A program made the translations under genes and the position numbers. From Galbibacter sp038433465 (lineage in GTDB: Bacteria; Bacteroidota; Bacteroidia; Flavobacteriales; Flavobacteriaceae), in contig NZ_JAESVF010000003.1 in assembly GCF_038433465.1 (NCBI RefSeq), positions 62,001-126,000 on the forward strand: a DNA stretch of 64,000 nucleotides, given 5' to 3'. This document shows, one piece after another, positions 1 through 8,227 of this stretch (within the stretch, counting starts at the first letter, position 1; every line of letters begins with the position of its first letter). The notes beneath the pieces were generated by a model. That model was not told the origin of the DNA, made no database searches, and saw only the letters and a program-made list of their open reading frames with translations.

Positions 1-1386
1 CCTGTTTTACAAAGAAACGGAGGAAGCATTTATTACATCAACCTTTCGAATGATAATTTAAAACTAGGAGGTTCTTCATTTGGGCAAATTTTAAACAGCA
101 TCGGAAACGAAGTACCAACGATACAAAGTGCCGAAAGTTTAAAAACTGCCTTTAACACGCTTCAGCAATTAATAAAAGACAATCAAATACTTGCAGGACA
201 TGATGTAGCCAGTGGAGGTTTTATTACAACCTTGCTAGAAATGTGTTTTGCTGATATAAATTTAGGAGCGCAACTAGATCTTTCTGCTATCAAAGAAAAA
301 GATTCTATTAAACTATTATTCAACGAAAATGCAGGAATTGTTTTCCAAGCGAATAACGATACTACCGTTGAAACTGCCTTAAACAAGGCTGGAATTACGT
401 TCTACAATATCGGAAAAGTACAAGAAGGTGACAGGTTACAAATAGTAAACCACACCGATAGCTTTTCATTCAGTGTAAGTCAGTTAAGAGATGTTTGGTA
501 TAAAACATCCTTCTTATTAGACCAAAAACAAACTAAAAATAATGTTGCAAAGACTCGTTATAACAACTATAAAAACCAGCCGTTAACGTATAAATTCCCA
601 GAGCATTTCACAGGAAAACTTCCTGAAGTAACAGGAAAAAGACCAAAAGCGGCCATTATTAGAGAGAAAGGAAGTAACTCGGAGCGCGAAATGGCAAATG
701 CTATGTATTTGGCAGGTTTTGATGTGAAAGATGTACACATGACCGATTTAATTTCGGGACGTGAAACACTAGAAGACATTCAATTTATTGGAGCAGTTGG
801 AGGATTTTCAAACTCCGATGTTTTAGGTTCTGCCAAAGGTTGGGCGGGTGCTTTTATGTACAACGACAAAGCGAAGCAAGCGCTAGAAAACTTCTTTAAA
901 AGAGAAGACACACTTTCTATCGGAATTTGTAATGGATGTCAGCTTTTTGTTGAATTAGGATTAATCAATCCAAACCATTCAGAAAAACCTAAAATGCTTC
1001 ATAACGAAAGTGGAAAACACGAAAGTATCTTCACTTCCGTAGAAATTCAAGAAAACAATTCGGTAATGCTTTCTACTTTAAAAGGAAGCAAACTCGGAAT
1101 TTGGGTTTCTCATGGAGAAGGAAGATTTAGTTTCCCATACGAAGAAAACAAATACAATATTGTTGCAAAATACGGTTACGAAGGCTACCCTTCCAATCCA
1201 AATGGTTCAGACTTTAACACTGCGATGTTAGTTTCAGACGATGGAAGACACCTAGTAACAATGCCACATTTTGAGCGTTCGATCTTCCAATGGAACTGGG
1301 CAAATTACCCTAACGGAAGAAAAGACGAAGTTTCGCCATGGTTGGAAGCTTTTATCAATGCAAAAAAATGGTTAGAGAATAAATAA
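1..1386 (+). CDS. purL: Phosphoribosylformylglycinamidine synthase, 3' part (5' end outside window)
   Basis: The frame is open from base 1, so the gene begins upstream; 461 codons remain of a family that usually has about 1200. PurL converts FGAR and glutamine to FGAM in purine synthesis. The first ~80 codons are the end of the second AIRS-type synthase domain, with HDVASGG where the family has a conserved HD-x-x-x-GG stretch. The rest is the glutamine amidotransferase domain: GICNGCQLF holds the nucleophile Cys, and WVSHGEGRF and MPHFERS supply the His and Glu region. A hairpin terminator follows, so it ends its transcription unit. Confidence 0.95.
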   Translation, partial: PVLQRNGGSIYYINLSNDNLKLGGSSFGQILNSIGNEVPTIQSAESLKTAFNTLQQLIKDNQILAGHDVASGGFITTLLEMCFADINLGAQLDLSAIKEKDSIKLLFNENAGIVFQANNDTTVETALNKAGITFYNIGKVQEGDRLQIVNHTDSFSFSVSQLRDVWYKTSFLLDQKQTKNNVAKTRYNNYKNQPLTYKFPEHFTGKLPEVTGKRPKAAIIREKGSNSEREMANAMYLAGFDVKDVHMTDLISGRETLEDIQFIGAVGGFSNSDVLGSAKGWAGAFMYNDKAKQALENFFKREDTLSIGICNGCQLFVELGLINPNHSEKPKMLHNESGKHESIFTSVEIQENNSVMLSTLKGSKLGIWVSHGEGRFSFPYEENKYNIVAKYGYEGYPSNPNGSDFNTAMLVSDDGRHLVTMPHFERSIFQWNWANYPNGRKDEVSPWLEAFINAKKWLENK

Positions 1387-1410
1387 TTCTTATTTAATCG
1401 AACTAAAATT

Positions 1411-1440
1411 AAGGAGTTGCCATAAATCAACTCCTTTTTT
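1411..1440 (+). terminator. Rho-independent terminator after purL
   Basis: AAGGAGTTG and CAACTCCTT form a 9-bp perfect stem around a 7-nt loop, followed by a T run. The 240 bases from here to the next gene hold no further ORF or hairpin I can support. Confidence 0.85.
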
Positions 1441-1681
1441 TATGAGTTCTTTTGAAAATACTCGGCAAATTTCCTAATTTGCAATTCTGTTAACCTCCCC
1501 TAAACAATTTTGGAGGCACAAGCGAAACATTTACTTTTATTTTAAAATTTGCGTCCAAAAACATCGGACAAATATTGCAACCAAAAGGAAGCAATCGCAA
1601 CAAATTATGAAAGTTTTATGAAGAATTACGTACTAAATAAGGTAATTTCACTTCGCTAACTGAACTATAATATACAACAAT

Positions 1682-3457
1682 ATGAATAAAGTTACCCGTT
1701 TGTTCGATTTTCCATACCATCAGTTGGAAAAATATAATTTAGATATTGCCTTTTCAACCAAATATGGAGACGAATGGGTACATACATCTTCGCAAGAATA
1801 CGTTGATAAAGCCAATCAATTCAGTAGAGGATTACTTCGACTTGGCATCCAACCAAACGATAAAATTGCGGTGATTACGCACACCAATAGAACCGAATGG
1901 CACATTGCCGATATTGGTATTTTACAAGTAGGAGCGCAAAATGTACCTATTTATCCTACTATTTCTGAAGAAGATTACGAGTATATTTTAAATCATTCCG
2001 AAGCAACTTATGTAATTGTTTCAGATAATGAAATTCTTGAAAAGCTAAATGCCATCAAGCAAAATGTGCCACTTTTAAAAGAAGTGTATGCTTTTACTGA
2101 TTTGCCAACAGCCAAAAATTGGAATGAAATTTTAACGCTCGGAGAAGATACTTCTAACCAAGATGAAGTTGAGCAACGCAAAAATGCAGTTTCCGAAGAC
2201 GATTTGGCAACCATTATTTATACATCTGGAACTACAGGACGCCCTAAAGGTGTAATGTTATCGCATAAAAATATTGTTTCTGATGTATTATCTAGTGAAG
2301 AGCGTGTACCGTTAGATCCAAAAGATGTTGCGCTTAGCTTCCTTCCTATTTGCCATATTTTTGAACGTATGGTTGTTTATCTGTATCAAAACTGCGGAAT
2401 AAAAATTTATTTTGCTGAATCAATTGATAAGATGAGTGACAACTTAAAAGAAGTTAAACCGCACGTAATGACTGTGGTGCCAAGACTTCTTGAAAAAGTG
2501 TACGATAAAATTTATGCCAAAGGAACAGAACTTACAGGAATTAAAAAGAAACTTTTCTTTTGGGCAATCGAACTTGGGCATCAATTTGAGCCTTACGGAG
2601 CTAACGGAGGTTGGTATGAATTCCAATTAGGTATTGCCAGAAAATTAATTTTTAGCAAATGGCAAGAAGGACTTGGCGGAAATCTTAAAGTAATGGTTTC
2701 TGGAAGTGCAGCCTTACAACCACGTTTATCTAGAGTTTTTGGTGCTGCAGGAATTCCGGTAATGGAAGGTTACGGACTTACTGAAACATCGCCTGTAATC
2801 TCTGTAAACGACCAAAACAACAAAGGATGGAAGATTGGTACTGTTGGTAAAATGCTTCCTGGTGTAGAAGTTAAAATTGCTGAAGATGGCGAAATTCTTT
2901 GTAAAGGTCCAAATGTAATGATGGGTTATTACAAAGACGAAGAAAAAACAAAAGAAGCGCTTGAAGGCGGATATTTTCACACAGGAGATATTGGAGAAAT
3001 CGACGCAGATGGCTTCTTAAAAATCACCGATCGTAAAAAAGAAATCTTTAAAACTTCGGGTGGTAAATATGTTGCTCCACAATTAATCGAGAACTTAATG
3101 AAACAATCGCGTTTTATCGAGCAGATTATGGTAATTGGTGAAGGCGAAAAAATGCCAGCTGCCTTTATTCAACCAAATTTTGATTTTGTTGAAGAGTGGG
3201 CAAAAAGACATCAAATAGAAGTTAAAGGCGGACATAAAGAGCTTATTTCAAATCCAAAAGTAATTGAGCGTATTCAAGAAGAAGTTGACCATTACAACGA
3301 AAAGTTCGGTCGATGGGAACGTATTAAAATGTTTGAACTCACACCAGATGAGTGGAGCGTTGAAGCAGGACACCTCACTCCTACTTTGAAATTAAAAAGA
3401 AGAATTATAAAAGAAAAGTACATTGAATTGTACAATAAAATTTACGATCACAAGTAA
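1682..3457 (+). CDS. fadD: Long-chain-fatty-acid--CoA ligase (AMP-forming)
   Basis: 591 aa, the usual length for bacterial long-chain acyl-CoA synthetases. It activates free fatty acids with ATP and CoA. The AMP-binding P-loop TSGTTGRPKG lies near residue 180, YGLTETSP near 365 and the hinge and adenylate motif GDIGEIDADGFL near 437, followed by TDRKKEIFKTSGGKYV. There is no signal peptide or clear membrane segment. It stands alone between two terminators, just before the MarR regulator and the fadNAE genes that would use its product. The symbol is by function; the protein is of the eukaryote-like long-chain type also common in Bacteroidota, not a close FadD of E. coli. Confidence 0.9.
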   Translation: MNKVTRLFDFPYHQLEKYNLDIAFSTKYGDEWVHTSSQEYVDKANQFSRGLLRLGIQPNDKIAVITHTNRTEWHIADIGILQVGAQNVPIYPTISEEDYEYILNHSEATYVIVSDNEILEKLNAIKQNVPLLKEVYAFTDLPTAKNWNEILTLGEDTSNQDEVEQRKNAVSEDDLATIIYTSGTTGRPKGVMLSHKNIVSDVLSSEERVPLDPKDVALSFLPICHIFERMVVYLYQNCGIKIYFAESIDKMSDNLKEVKPHVMTVVPRLLEKVYDKIYAKGTELTGIKKKLFFWAIELGHQFEPYGANGGWYEFQLGIARKLIFSKWQEGLGGNLKVMVSGSAALQPRLSRVFGAAGIPVMEGYGLTETSPVISVNDQNNKGWKIGTVGKMLPGVEVKIAEDGEILCKGPNVMMGYYKDEEKTKEALEGGYFHTGDIGEIDADGFLKITDRKKEIFKTSGGKYVAPQLIENLMKQSRFIEQIMVIGEGEKMPAAFIQPNFDFVEEWAKRHQIEVKGGHKELISNPKVIERIQEEVDHYNEKFGRWERIKMFELTPDEWSVEAGHLTPTLKLKRRIIKEKYIELYNKIYDHK

Positions 3458-3480
3458 AAAGCTTAACATAAATTTTTATT

Positions 3481-3509
3481 AAACTCCTCAATTTTGGGGA
3501 GTTTTTTTA
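3481..3509 (+). terminator. Terminator after acyl-CoA synthetase
   Basis: AAACTCC and GGAGTTT form the stem around a short A/T loop, followed by seven T residues. It separates the synthetase from the MarR-fad unit. Confidence 0.8.
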
Positions 3510-3562
3510 TTACCTTAATAGTTTTAGAGCCATTATGTTGAGATTTAACAAATTTTGACTAA

Positions 3563-3586
3563 ATTTATTATGCGTGCATAATAAAT
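3563..3586. promoter_or_regulatory. Perfect 24-bp palindrome, probable MarR operator
   Basis: Two 11-base arms, ATTTATTATGC and GCATAATAAAT, match perfectly around a central GT. The site lies 6 bp upstream of a perfect -7 element and covers the expected -33 position of the promoter of the marR gene. MarR dimers bind palindromes of this size. Autoregulation and control of the downstream fad genes is an inference from position. Confidence 0.75.
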
Positions 3587-3591
3587 ATTTG

Positions 3592-3599
3592 TATATTTG
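3592..3599 (+). promoter_or_regulatory. -7 promoter element of marR-fad unit
   Basis: TATATTTG matches the Bacteroidota consensus TAnnTTTG exactly. The marR start codon is 20 bases downstream. No good -33 TTG is visible; the palindrome occupies that place. Confidence 0.65.
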
Positions 3600-3619
3600 A
3601 GCTTACCACTACAATAAAA

Positions 3620-4057
3620 ATGAAGGACAAAACTATTGATTACGCATTGAGAGCAACCTGGCAGGCTGTTGCTAAAATGTATAATGAAGAAGCTGGGAAG
3701 CAAGATAGCACTATGGCTACAGGGTTTACTTTGCTTAGTATCGACCCAGAAAAGGGATCTCCCTCAACTGCATTAGGCCCAAAAATGGGTATGGAAGGCA
3801 CAAGCCTTTCAAGAACTTTAAAGAGTATGGAAGAAAAAGGGCTTATTACCAGAAAGCCAAACCCGAATGACGGAAGAGGTGTTTTAATTTGCCTAACCGA
3901 ATTCGGAAAAGAAAAAAGAGAATACTCTAAAGAAGTAGTACTTAAATTCAATGAAACCATCGTAAAACATGTAAGCGATTCGGATTTATACGGATTCTTC
4001 AAAGTTATAGATGCGATCAACGAATGTATTTCAGAAAAAAAAATATACACAGAATAA
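3620..4057 (+). CDS. MarR family transcriptional regulator, likely of fatty-acid oxidation
   Basis: 145 aa, standard MarR size. The winged helix-turn-helix runs from about residue 35 to 100: TSLSRTLKSMEEKGLI is the recognition-helix region and NPNDGRG is the wing with the D-x-R signature of the family. It stands 29 bases before fadN on the same strand, with a palindrome in its own promoter, so it probably represses itself and the beta-oxidation genes and is relieved by a fatty acid or acyl-CoA. The ligand cannot be read from sequence. The last codons include a run of nine A residues. Confidence 0.88.
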   Translation: MKDKTIDYALRATWQAVAKMYNEEAGKQDSTMATGFTLLSIDPEKGSPSTALGPKMGMEGTSLSRTLKSMEEKGLITRKPNPNDGRGVLICLTEFGKEKREYSKEVVLKFNETIVKHVSDSDLYGFFKVIDAINECISEKKIYTE

Positions 4058-4086
4058 CGTTTCAAAAAACTAAACTCAAAGCAAAA

Positions 4087-6492
4087 ATGAACAGACGAAT
4101 TAAAAAAGTCGCAGTCATTGGTTCGGGAATTATGGGAAGCGGCATTGCATGTCACTTTGCTAATATCGGAGCCGAAGTGTTACTGCTCGATATTGCACCA
4201 AGAGAATTAAACGATAAAGAAAAGGCAAAAGGACTTAGTTTAGACAACAAAGCGGTTAGAAACCGTATCGTTAACGACAACTTAACAGCGGCGCTAAAAT
4301 CAAAGCCTTCGCCAATATACAATCAAAAATTTGCTAGTAGAATTGCTACAGGAAATCTAGACGACGATATTGCTAAAATCAAAGATGTTGATTGGATTAT
4401 TGAAGTTGTAGTTGAAAGACTAGATATCAAGAAAAGTGTTTTCGAAAAAATTGAAGCACACCGTACACCTGGAACGCTTATCACTTCAAATACTTCTGGT
4501 ATTCCAATCCATTTTATGAATGAAGGAAGAAGTAAAGATTTCCAAGAGCATTTTGCGGTTACGCACTTTTTTAACCCGCCTCGTTACTTAAAACTTTTTG
4601 AAGTAGTTCCAGGACCAGCATGTAAAAAAGAAGTTGTAGATTTCTTGATGAAGTACGGAGAGAAATTCCTCGGAAAAACATCTGTACTTGCAAAAGACAC
4701 TCCTGCTTTTATTGGAAATAGAATTGGAATTTTCGGAATTCAAAGTTTATTCCATCAAGTAAAAGAACTTGGAATGACGGTTGAAGAAGTAGATAAACTT
4801 ACTGGACCTGTGATTGGTCGTCAAAAATCGGCTACCTTCAGAACTGTCGATGTTGTTGGGTTAGATACGTTGGTACACGTTGCTAACGGAATTTTTGAGA
4901 ACTGTCCTGAAGATGAGGCACACGACCTTTTTAAACTTCCAGAATTTATTCAAACCATGATGGATAACAAATGGTTGGGAAGTAAAACTGGACAAGGATT
5001 TTATAAAAAAGTAAAAGGAGAAAATGGTAAAAGTGAAATCCTTTCATTGGACTTAGACTCCATGGAATACACTGCTAGTAAAAAAGCAAACTTTGCCACT
5101 TTAGAACTTACAAAAACGGTAGAAAATGTAGCCGATAGATTTCCGATTCTTGTAAACGGAAAAGATAAGGCTGGCGAATTTTATCGTAAAAACTTCGCTT
5201 CTTTGTTTGCGTATGTTCAGCATAGAATTCCTGAAATTTCAGATGAATTATACCGCATCGACGATGCTATGAAAGCTGGTTTTGGATGGCAACATGGTCC
5301 GTTTGAAATTTGGGATGCTATTGGAGTTGAAAAGGGAATCGAATTAATGAAGGCTGAAGGCAAGGAACCTGCAAAATGGGTAACTGAAATGTTAGAAAAC
5401 GGCAGCACTTCTTTCTACACTGTTAAAGATGGTGCTACCTATTATTACGACATTCTTGCTAAAAAGCAAACTAAAAAACCTGGACAAGATGCGTTTATTA
5501 TTTTAGATAATATCCGTTCCTCTAAAGAGGTTTGGAAAAACAGCGGTGTTGTTGTTGAAGATTTAGGAGATGGAATTTTAAATCTAGAATTCCGTTCTAA
5601 AATGAACACCATTGGTGGTGATGTACTTGCGGGAATTAATAAAGCAATTGATTTAGCTGAAAAGGATTTCCAAGGATTGGTAGTAGGAAACCAAGCTGCA
5701 AACTTCTCGGTTGGAGCAAACATCGGAATGATTTTTATGATGGCTGTCGAACAAGAGTATGACGAATTAAACTTCGCTATTAAATCTTTTCAAGACACCA
5801 TGATGCGTATGCGTTATTCTGCAATTCCAACAATTTCTGCCCCGCACGGAATGACACTTGGTGGTGGTTGCGAACTATCGCTTCACGCCGATAAAGTTGT
5901 TGCCGCTGCAGAAACTTATATGGGACTGGTTGAATTTGGAGTTGGAGTAATTCCTGGTGGTGGAGGTTCAAAAGAAATGACACTTCGCGCAGCAGATTTA
6001 TTCAGAAAAGATGATGTAGAAACCAATGTACTCCGCGAACATTTCTTAACTATCGGAACAGCAAAAGTATCAACTTCTGCACATGAAGCTTTCGATTTAA
6101 ATTTACTTCAGAAAGGAAAAGATATTGTTGTGGTAAACAAAGACCGCCAAATTGCTGAAGCTAAGAAACACGCCTTATTAATGGCAGAAGCAGGTTATAC
6201 ACAACCTCCAAAACGCAACGATATTAAAGTGTTAGGGAAACAAGCTCTCGGAATGTTTTTAGTTGGAACCGATGCGATGAACGCTGGTCATTATATTTCT
6301 GAACACGATAAGAAAATTGCAAACAAATTGGCTTACGTAATGGCTGGAGGTGATTTATCTGAGGCTACAATGGTTACAGAACAATATTTATTAGATCTTG
6401 AACGCGAAGCATTTTTATCGCTTTGTACGGAACGCAAAACATTAGAGCGTATTCAACACATGTTAAAAGCAGGGAAACCGCTTAGAAATTAA
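4087..6492 (+). CDS. fadN: 3-hydroxyacyl-CoA dehydrogenase / enoyl-CoA hydratase fusion (FadN type)
   Basis: 801 aa from the ATG at 4087; an earlier in-frame ATG at 4024 would overlap marR by 34 bases and add residues before the Rossmann motif, so I reject it. The NAD-binding fold opens with GSGIMGSG near residue 11, and the dehydrogenase His is in HFFNP near 160. The crotonase domain follows in the C-terminal third: GANIG, GGGCELS near 591 and GLVEFGVGVIPGGGG near 612 carry the oxyanion glycines and both Glu positions. The order dehydrogenase then hydratase is that of B. subtilis FadN and the reverse of E. coli FadB. It performs two beta-oxidation steps in the cytoplasm. Confidence 0.92.
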   Translation: MNRRIKKVAVIGSGIMGSGIACHFANIGAEVLLLDIAPRELNDKEKAKGLSLDNKAVRNRIVNDNLTAALKSKPSPIYNQKFASRIATGNLDDDIAKIKDVDWIIEVVVERLDIKKSVFEKIEAHRTPGTLITSNTSGIPIHFMNEGRSKDFQEHFAVTHFFNPPRYLKLFEVVPGPACKKEVVDFLMKYGEKFLGKTSVLAKDTPAFIGNRIGIFGIQSLFHQVKELGMTVEEVDKLTGPVIGRQKSATFRTVDVVGLDTLVHVANGIFENCPEDEAHDLFKLPEFIQTMMDNKWLGSKTGQGFYKKVKGENGKSEILSLDLDSMEYTASKKANFATLELTKTVENVADRFPILVNGKDKAGEFYRKNFASLFAYVQHRIPEISDELYRIDDAMKAGFGWQHGPFEIWDAIGVEKGIELMKAEGKEPAKWVTEMLENGSTSFYTVKDGATYYYDILAKKQTKKPGQDAFIILDNIRSSKEVWKNSGVVVEDLGDGILNLEFRSKMNTIGGDVLAGINKAIDLAEKDFQGLVVGNQAANFSVGANIGMIFMMAVEQEYDELNFAIKSFQDTMMRMRYSAIPTISAPHGMTLGGGCELSLHADKVVAAAETYMGLVEFGVGVIPGGGGSKEMTLRAADLFRKDDVETNVLREHFLTIGTAKVSTSAHEAFDLNLLQKGKDIVVVNKDRQIAEAKKHALLMAEAGYTQPPKRNDIKVLGKQALGMFLVGTDAMNAGHYISEHDKKIANKLAYVMAGGDLSEATMVTEQYLLDLEREAFLSLCTERKTLERIQHMLKAGKPLRN

Positions 6493-6509
6493 AAAAGAAT
6501 TGAGAAGTG

Positions 6510-6529
6510 AGTATTGAGTAATTAGATGT
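6510..6529. repeat. Left inverted repeat flanking the S23 gene
   Basis: AGTATTGAGTAATTAGATGT. Its reverse complement recurs at 6894-6913 with 18 of 20 bases identical. The copies bracket the four-helix-bundle gene, starting 17 bases after the fadN stop codon. Confidence 0.8.
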
Positions 6530-6533
6530 AAAC

Positions 6534-6881
6534 ATGCATAAAATTGAAGATTTACAGATTTGGAGAAAATCAATAGAACTATCCAAACAGGTTTATAAAG
6601 TGATTAAAATACTTCCTTCTGATGAAAAATATGGTCTAACTTCTCAAATAAAAAGAAGTGTAATTTCAATTCCTTCAAATATTGCGGAAGGAGCTGGAAG
6701 AAATTCAAATAAAGAATTTAAACATTTTTTGAGTATTGCAAATGGATCGTCTTATGAGTTACATACACAGTTAATATTAAGTACAAAGCTTGATTTAATA
6801 AATGAAGATAAGCTTACTGATATTTTAAATCTAATAGTTGAAATTCAGAAAATGAACTATTCATTACAGAAAAAATTATAA
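6534..6881 (+). CDS. Four-helix-bundle protein of the S23 / 23S rRNA intervening-sequence family
   Basis: 115 aa. Features of the family seen here are an opening with DLQIWRKSIELSKQVY, then LTSQIKRSVISIPSNIAEGAGR, then a helix with E-F-hydrophobic-x-x-A-x-G-S. Relatives are encoded by insertions in 23S rRNA genes and, as Avd, work with diversity-generating reverse transcriptases; the cellular role of stand-alone copies is unknown, though a basic bundle that binds nucleic acid is likely. It splits fadN from fadA, has no metabolic link to them, and is bounded by inverted repeats, which suggests a late insertion. It would be co-transcribed with the fad genes. Confidence 0.88.
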   Translation: MHKIEDLQIWRKSIELSKQVYKVIKILPSDEKYGLTSQIKRSVISIPSNIAEGAGRNSNKEFKHFLSIANGSSYELHTQLILSTKLDLINEDKLTDILNLIVEIQKMNYSLQKKL

Positions 6882-6893
6882 ATCTCAATACTA

Positions 6894-6913
6894 ACATCTT
6901 AATACTCAATACT
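6894..6913. repeat. Right inverted repeat flanking the S23 gene
   Basis: ACATCTTAATACTCAATACT is the inverted partner of 6510-6529. A second CTCAATACTA lies just before it at 6885-6894, so the unit AGTATTGAG is present more than once on each side. Confidence 0.8.
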
Positions 6914-6927
6914 AAAATTTCAAAAAA

Positions 6928-8112
6928 ATGAAAACAGCATATATCGTAAAAGCATATCGAACAGCCGTAGGAAAAGCTCCTCGTGGTGTGTTTCGTTTTA
7001 AAAGACCAGATGAATTGGCTGCTGAAACTATTCAGCATATGTTAAATGAAATTCCAGAACTCGATAAAACTCGTATCGACGATGTTATTGTAGGAAACGC
7101 AATGCCTGAAGCAGAACAAGGGTTGAATGTAGGTCGACTTATCTCGCTAATGGGACTTAAAATTGACGATGTTCCTGGAGTAACCGTAAACCGTTACTGC
7201 GCTTCCGGATTGGAAACTATCGGAATGGCTACTGCAAAAATTCAAGCCGGAATGGCCGATTGTATCATCGCTGGAGGTGCCGAAAGTATGAGTTACATTC
7301 CAATGGGAGGTTACAAACCTGTACCCGATTATCAAGTTGCCAAAAACGGAAACGAAGATTATTATTGGGGAATGGGACTTACCGCAGAGGCTGTCGCGAA
7401 TGAATATAAAATTTCAAGACAAGATCAAGATGAGTTTGCATACAATTCGCATCAAAAAGCATTAAAAGCTTTAGAAGAAGGCAAATTTAAAGATCAAATT
7501 GTTCCTATCAATATCGAGCAAACGTATGTTGATGCTAACGGTAAAAAAGCAACAAAGTCATACACAGTTGATACCGACGAAGGTCCTCGTGCCGACACTT
7601 CTATTGAAGTGCTTAACAAATTACGTCCTGTATTTGCGCAAGACGGAAGTGTAACAGCTGGAAACTCATCTCAAATGAGTGATGGTGCTGCGTTTACTTT
7701 GGTAATGAGCGAAGCTATGGTGAAAGAGCTTAATCTGCAACCTATTGCTAGATTAGTTTCATACGCTGCTGCTGGTGTTCCGCCACGTATTATGGGAATC
7801 GGACCTATCAAAGCAATTCCAAAAGCCCTAGACCAAGCAGGATTATCACTTGATAAAATCGATTTAGTTGAATTAAACGAAGCTTTTGCTTCGCAGTCGC
7901 TAGCGGTCATTCGTAAGCTAGGTTTAAATCCAGATATCGTAAACGTAAACGGAGGTGCTATTGCACTTGGACACCCACTTGGATGTACTGGAGCAAAACT
8001 TTCAGTTCAATTATTTGACGAAATGCGAAGAAGAAAAAATAAATACGGAATTGTTACCATGTGTGTTGGTACAGGTCAAGGTGCTGCTGGTGTTTATGAG
8101 TTTTTAAACTAA
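6928..8112 (+). CDS. fadA: Acetyl-CoA C-acyltransferase (3-ketoacyl-CoA thiolase)
   Basis: 394 aa, the full thiolase length. It cleaves 3-ketoacyl-CoA to acetyl-CoA and a shortened acyl-CoA. The acylated nucleophile is the Cys of NRYCASG near residue 91; NEAFA near 316 and GGAIALGHPLGCTGA near 345 follow, and the second catalytic Cys is in MCVGTGQG near 378. It is the third enzyme gene of the fadN-fadA-fadE set, separated from fadN only by the S23 insertion. The start follows an A-rich stretch directly before the ATG, normal for this phylum. Confidence 0.94.
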   Translation: MKTAYIVKAYRTAVGKAPRGVFRFKRPDELAAETIQHMLNEIPELDKTRIDDVIVGNAMPEAEQGLNVGRLISLMGLKIDDVPGVTVNRYCASGLETIGMATAKIQAGMADCIIAGGAESMSYIPMGGYKPVPDYQVAKNGNEDYYWGMGLTAEAVANEYKISRQDQDEFAYNSHQKALKALEEGKFKDQIVPINIEQTYVDANGKKATKSYTVDTDEGPRADTSIEVLNKLRPVFAQDGSVTAGNSSQMSDGAAFTLVMSEAMVKELNLQPIARLVSYAAAGVPPRIMGIGPIKAIPKALDQAGLSLDKIDLVELNEAFASQSLAVIRKLGLNPDIVNVNGGAIALGHPLGCTGAKLSVQLFDEMRRRKNKYGIVTMCVGTGQGAAGVYEFLN

Positions 8113-8115
8113 ACG

Positions 8116-8222
8116 CCCCTCTATCTCCCCAAAAGGGAGATGATATTTATTGAATTAAAAATGAATTACTAATTATAAAATTAACCGTAAAGATTCTCTT
8201 TTTTTGAGAGGATTGGGGAGAG
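8116..8222. repeat. Degenerate C-rich/G-rich palindromic intergenic element between fadA and fadE
   Basis: The left part (8116-8141) reads CCCCTCT then ATCTCCC-CAAAA-GGGAGAT, a perfect 7-bp hairpin. The right part (8193-8222) carries TTCTC-TTTTTTT-GAGAG and then TTGGGGAGAGG, which is a diverged reverse complement of the left part. The plan is the same as in the two elements at 19501 and 19682. Confidence 0.6.
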
Positions 8223-8227
8223 GAAAT

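Noticed and set aside
1442..1681. Possible regulatory RNA between purL and the acyl-CoA synthetase
   Set aside because: No stable hairpin, conserved element or terminator other than that of purL can be seen.
4024..4086. Upstream ATG for fadN
   Set aside because: It overlaps marR and adds 21 residues before the conserved Rossmann start.
3640..4155. 171-codon open frame on the minus strand opposite marR and the start of fadN
   Set aside because: It is fully antisense to a well-supported MarR gene, has no family motifs, and its codons mirror the sense gene.
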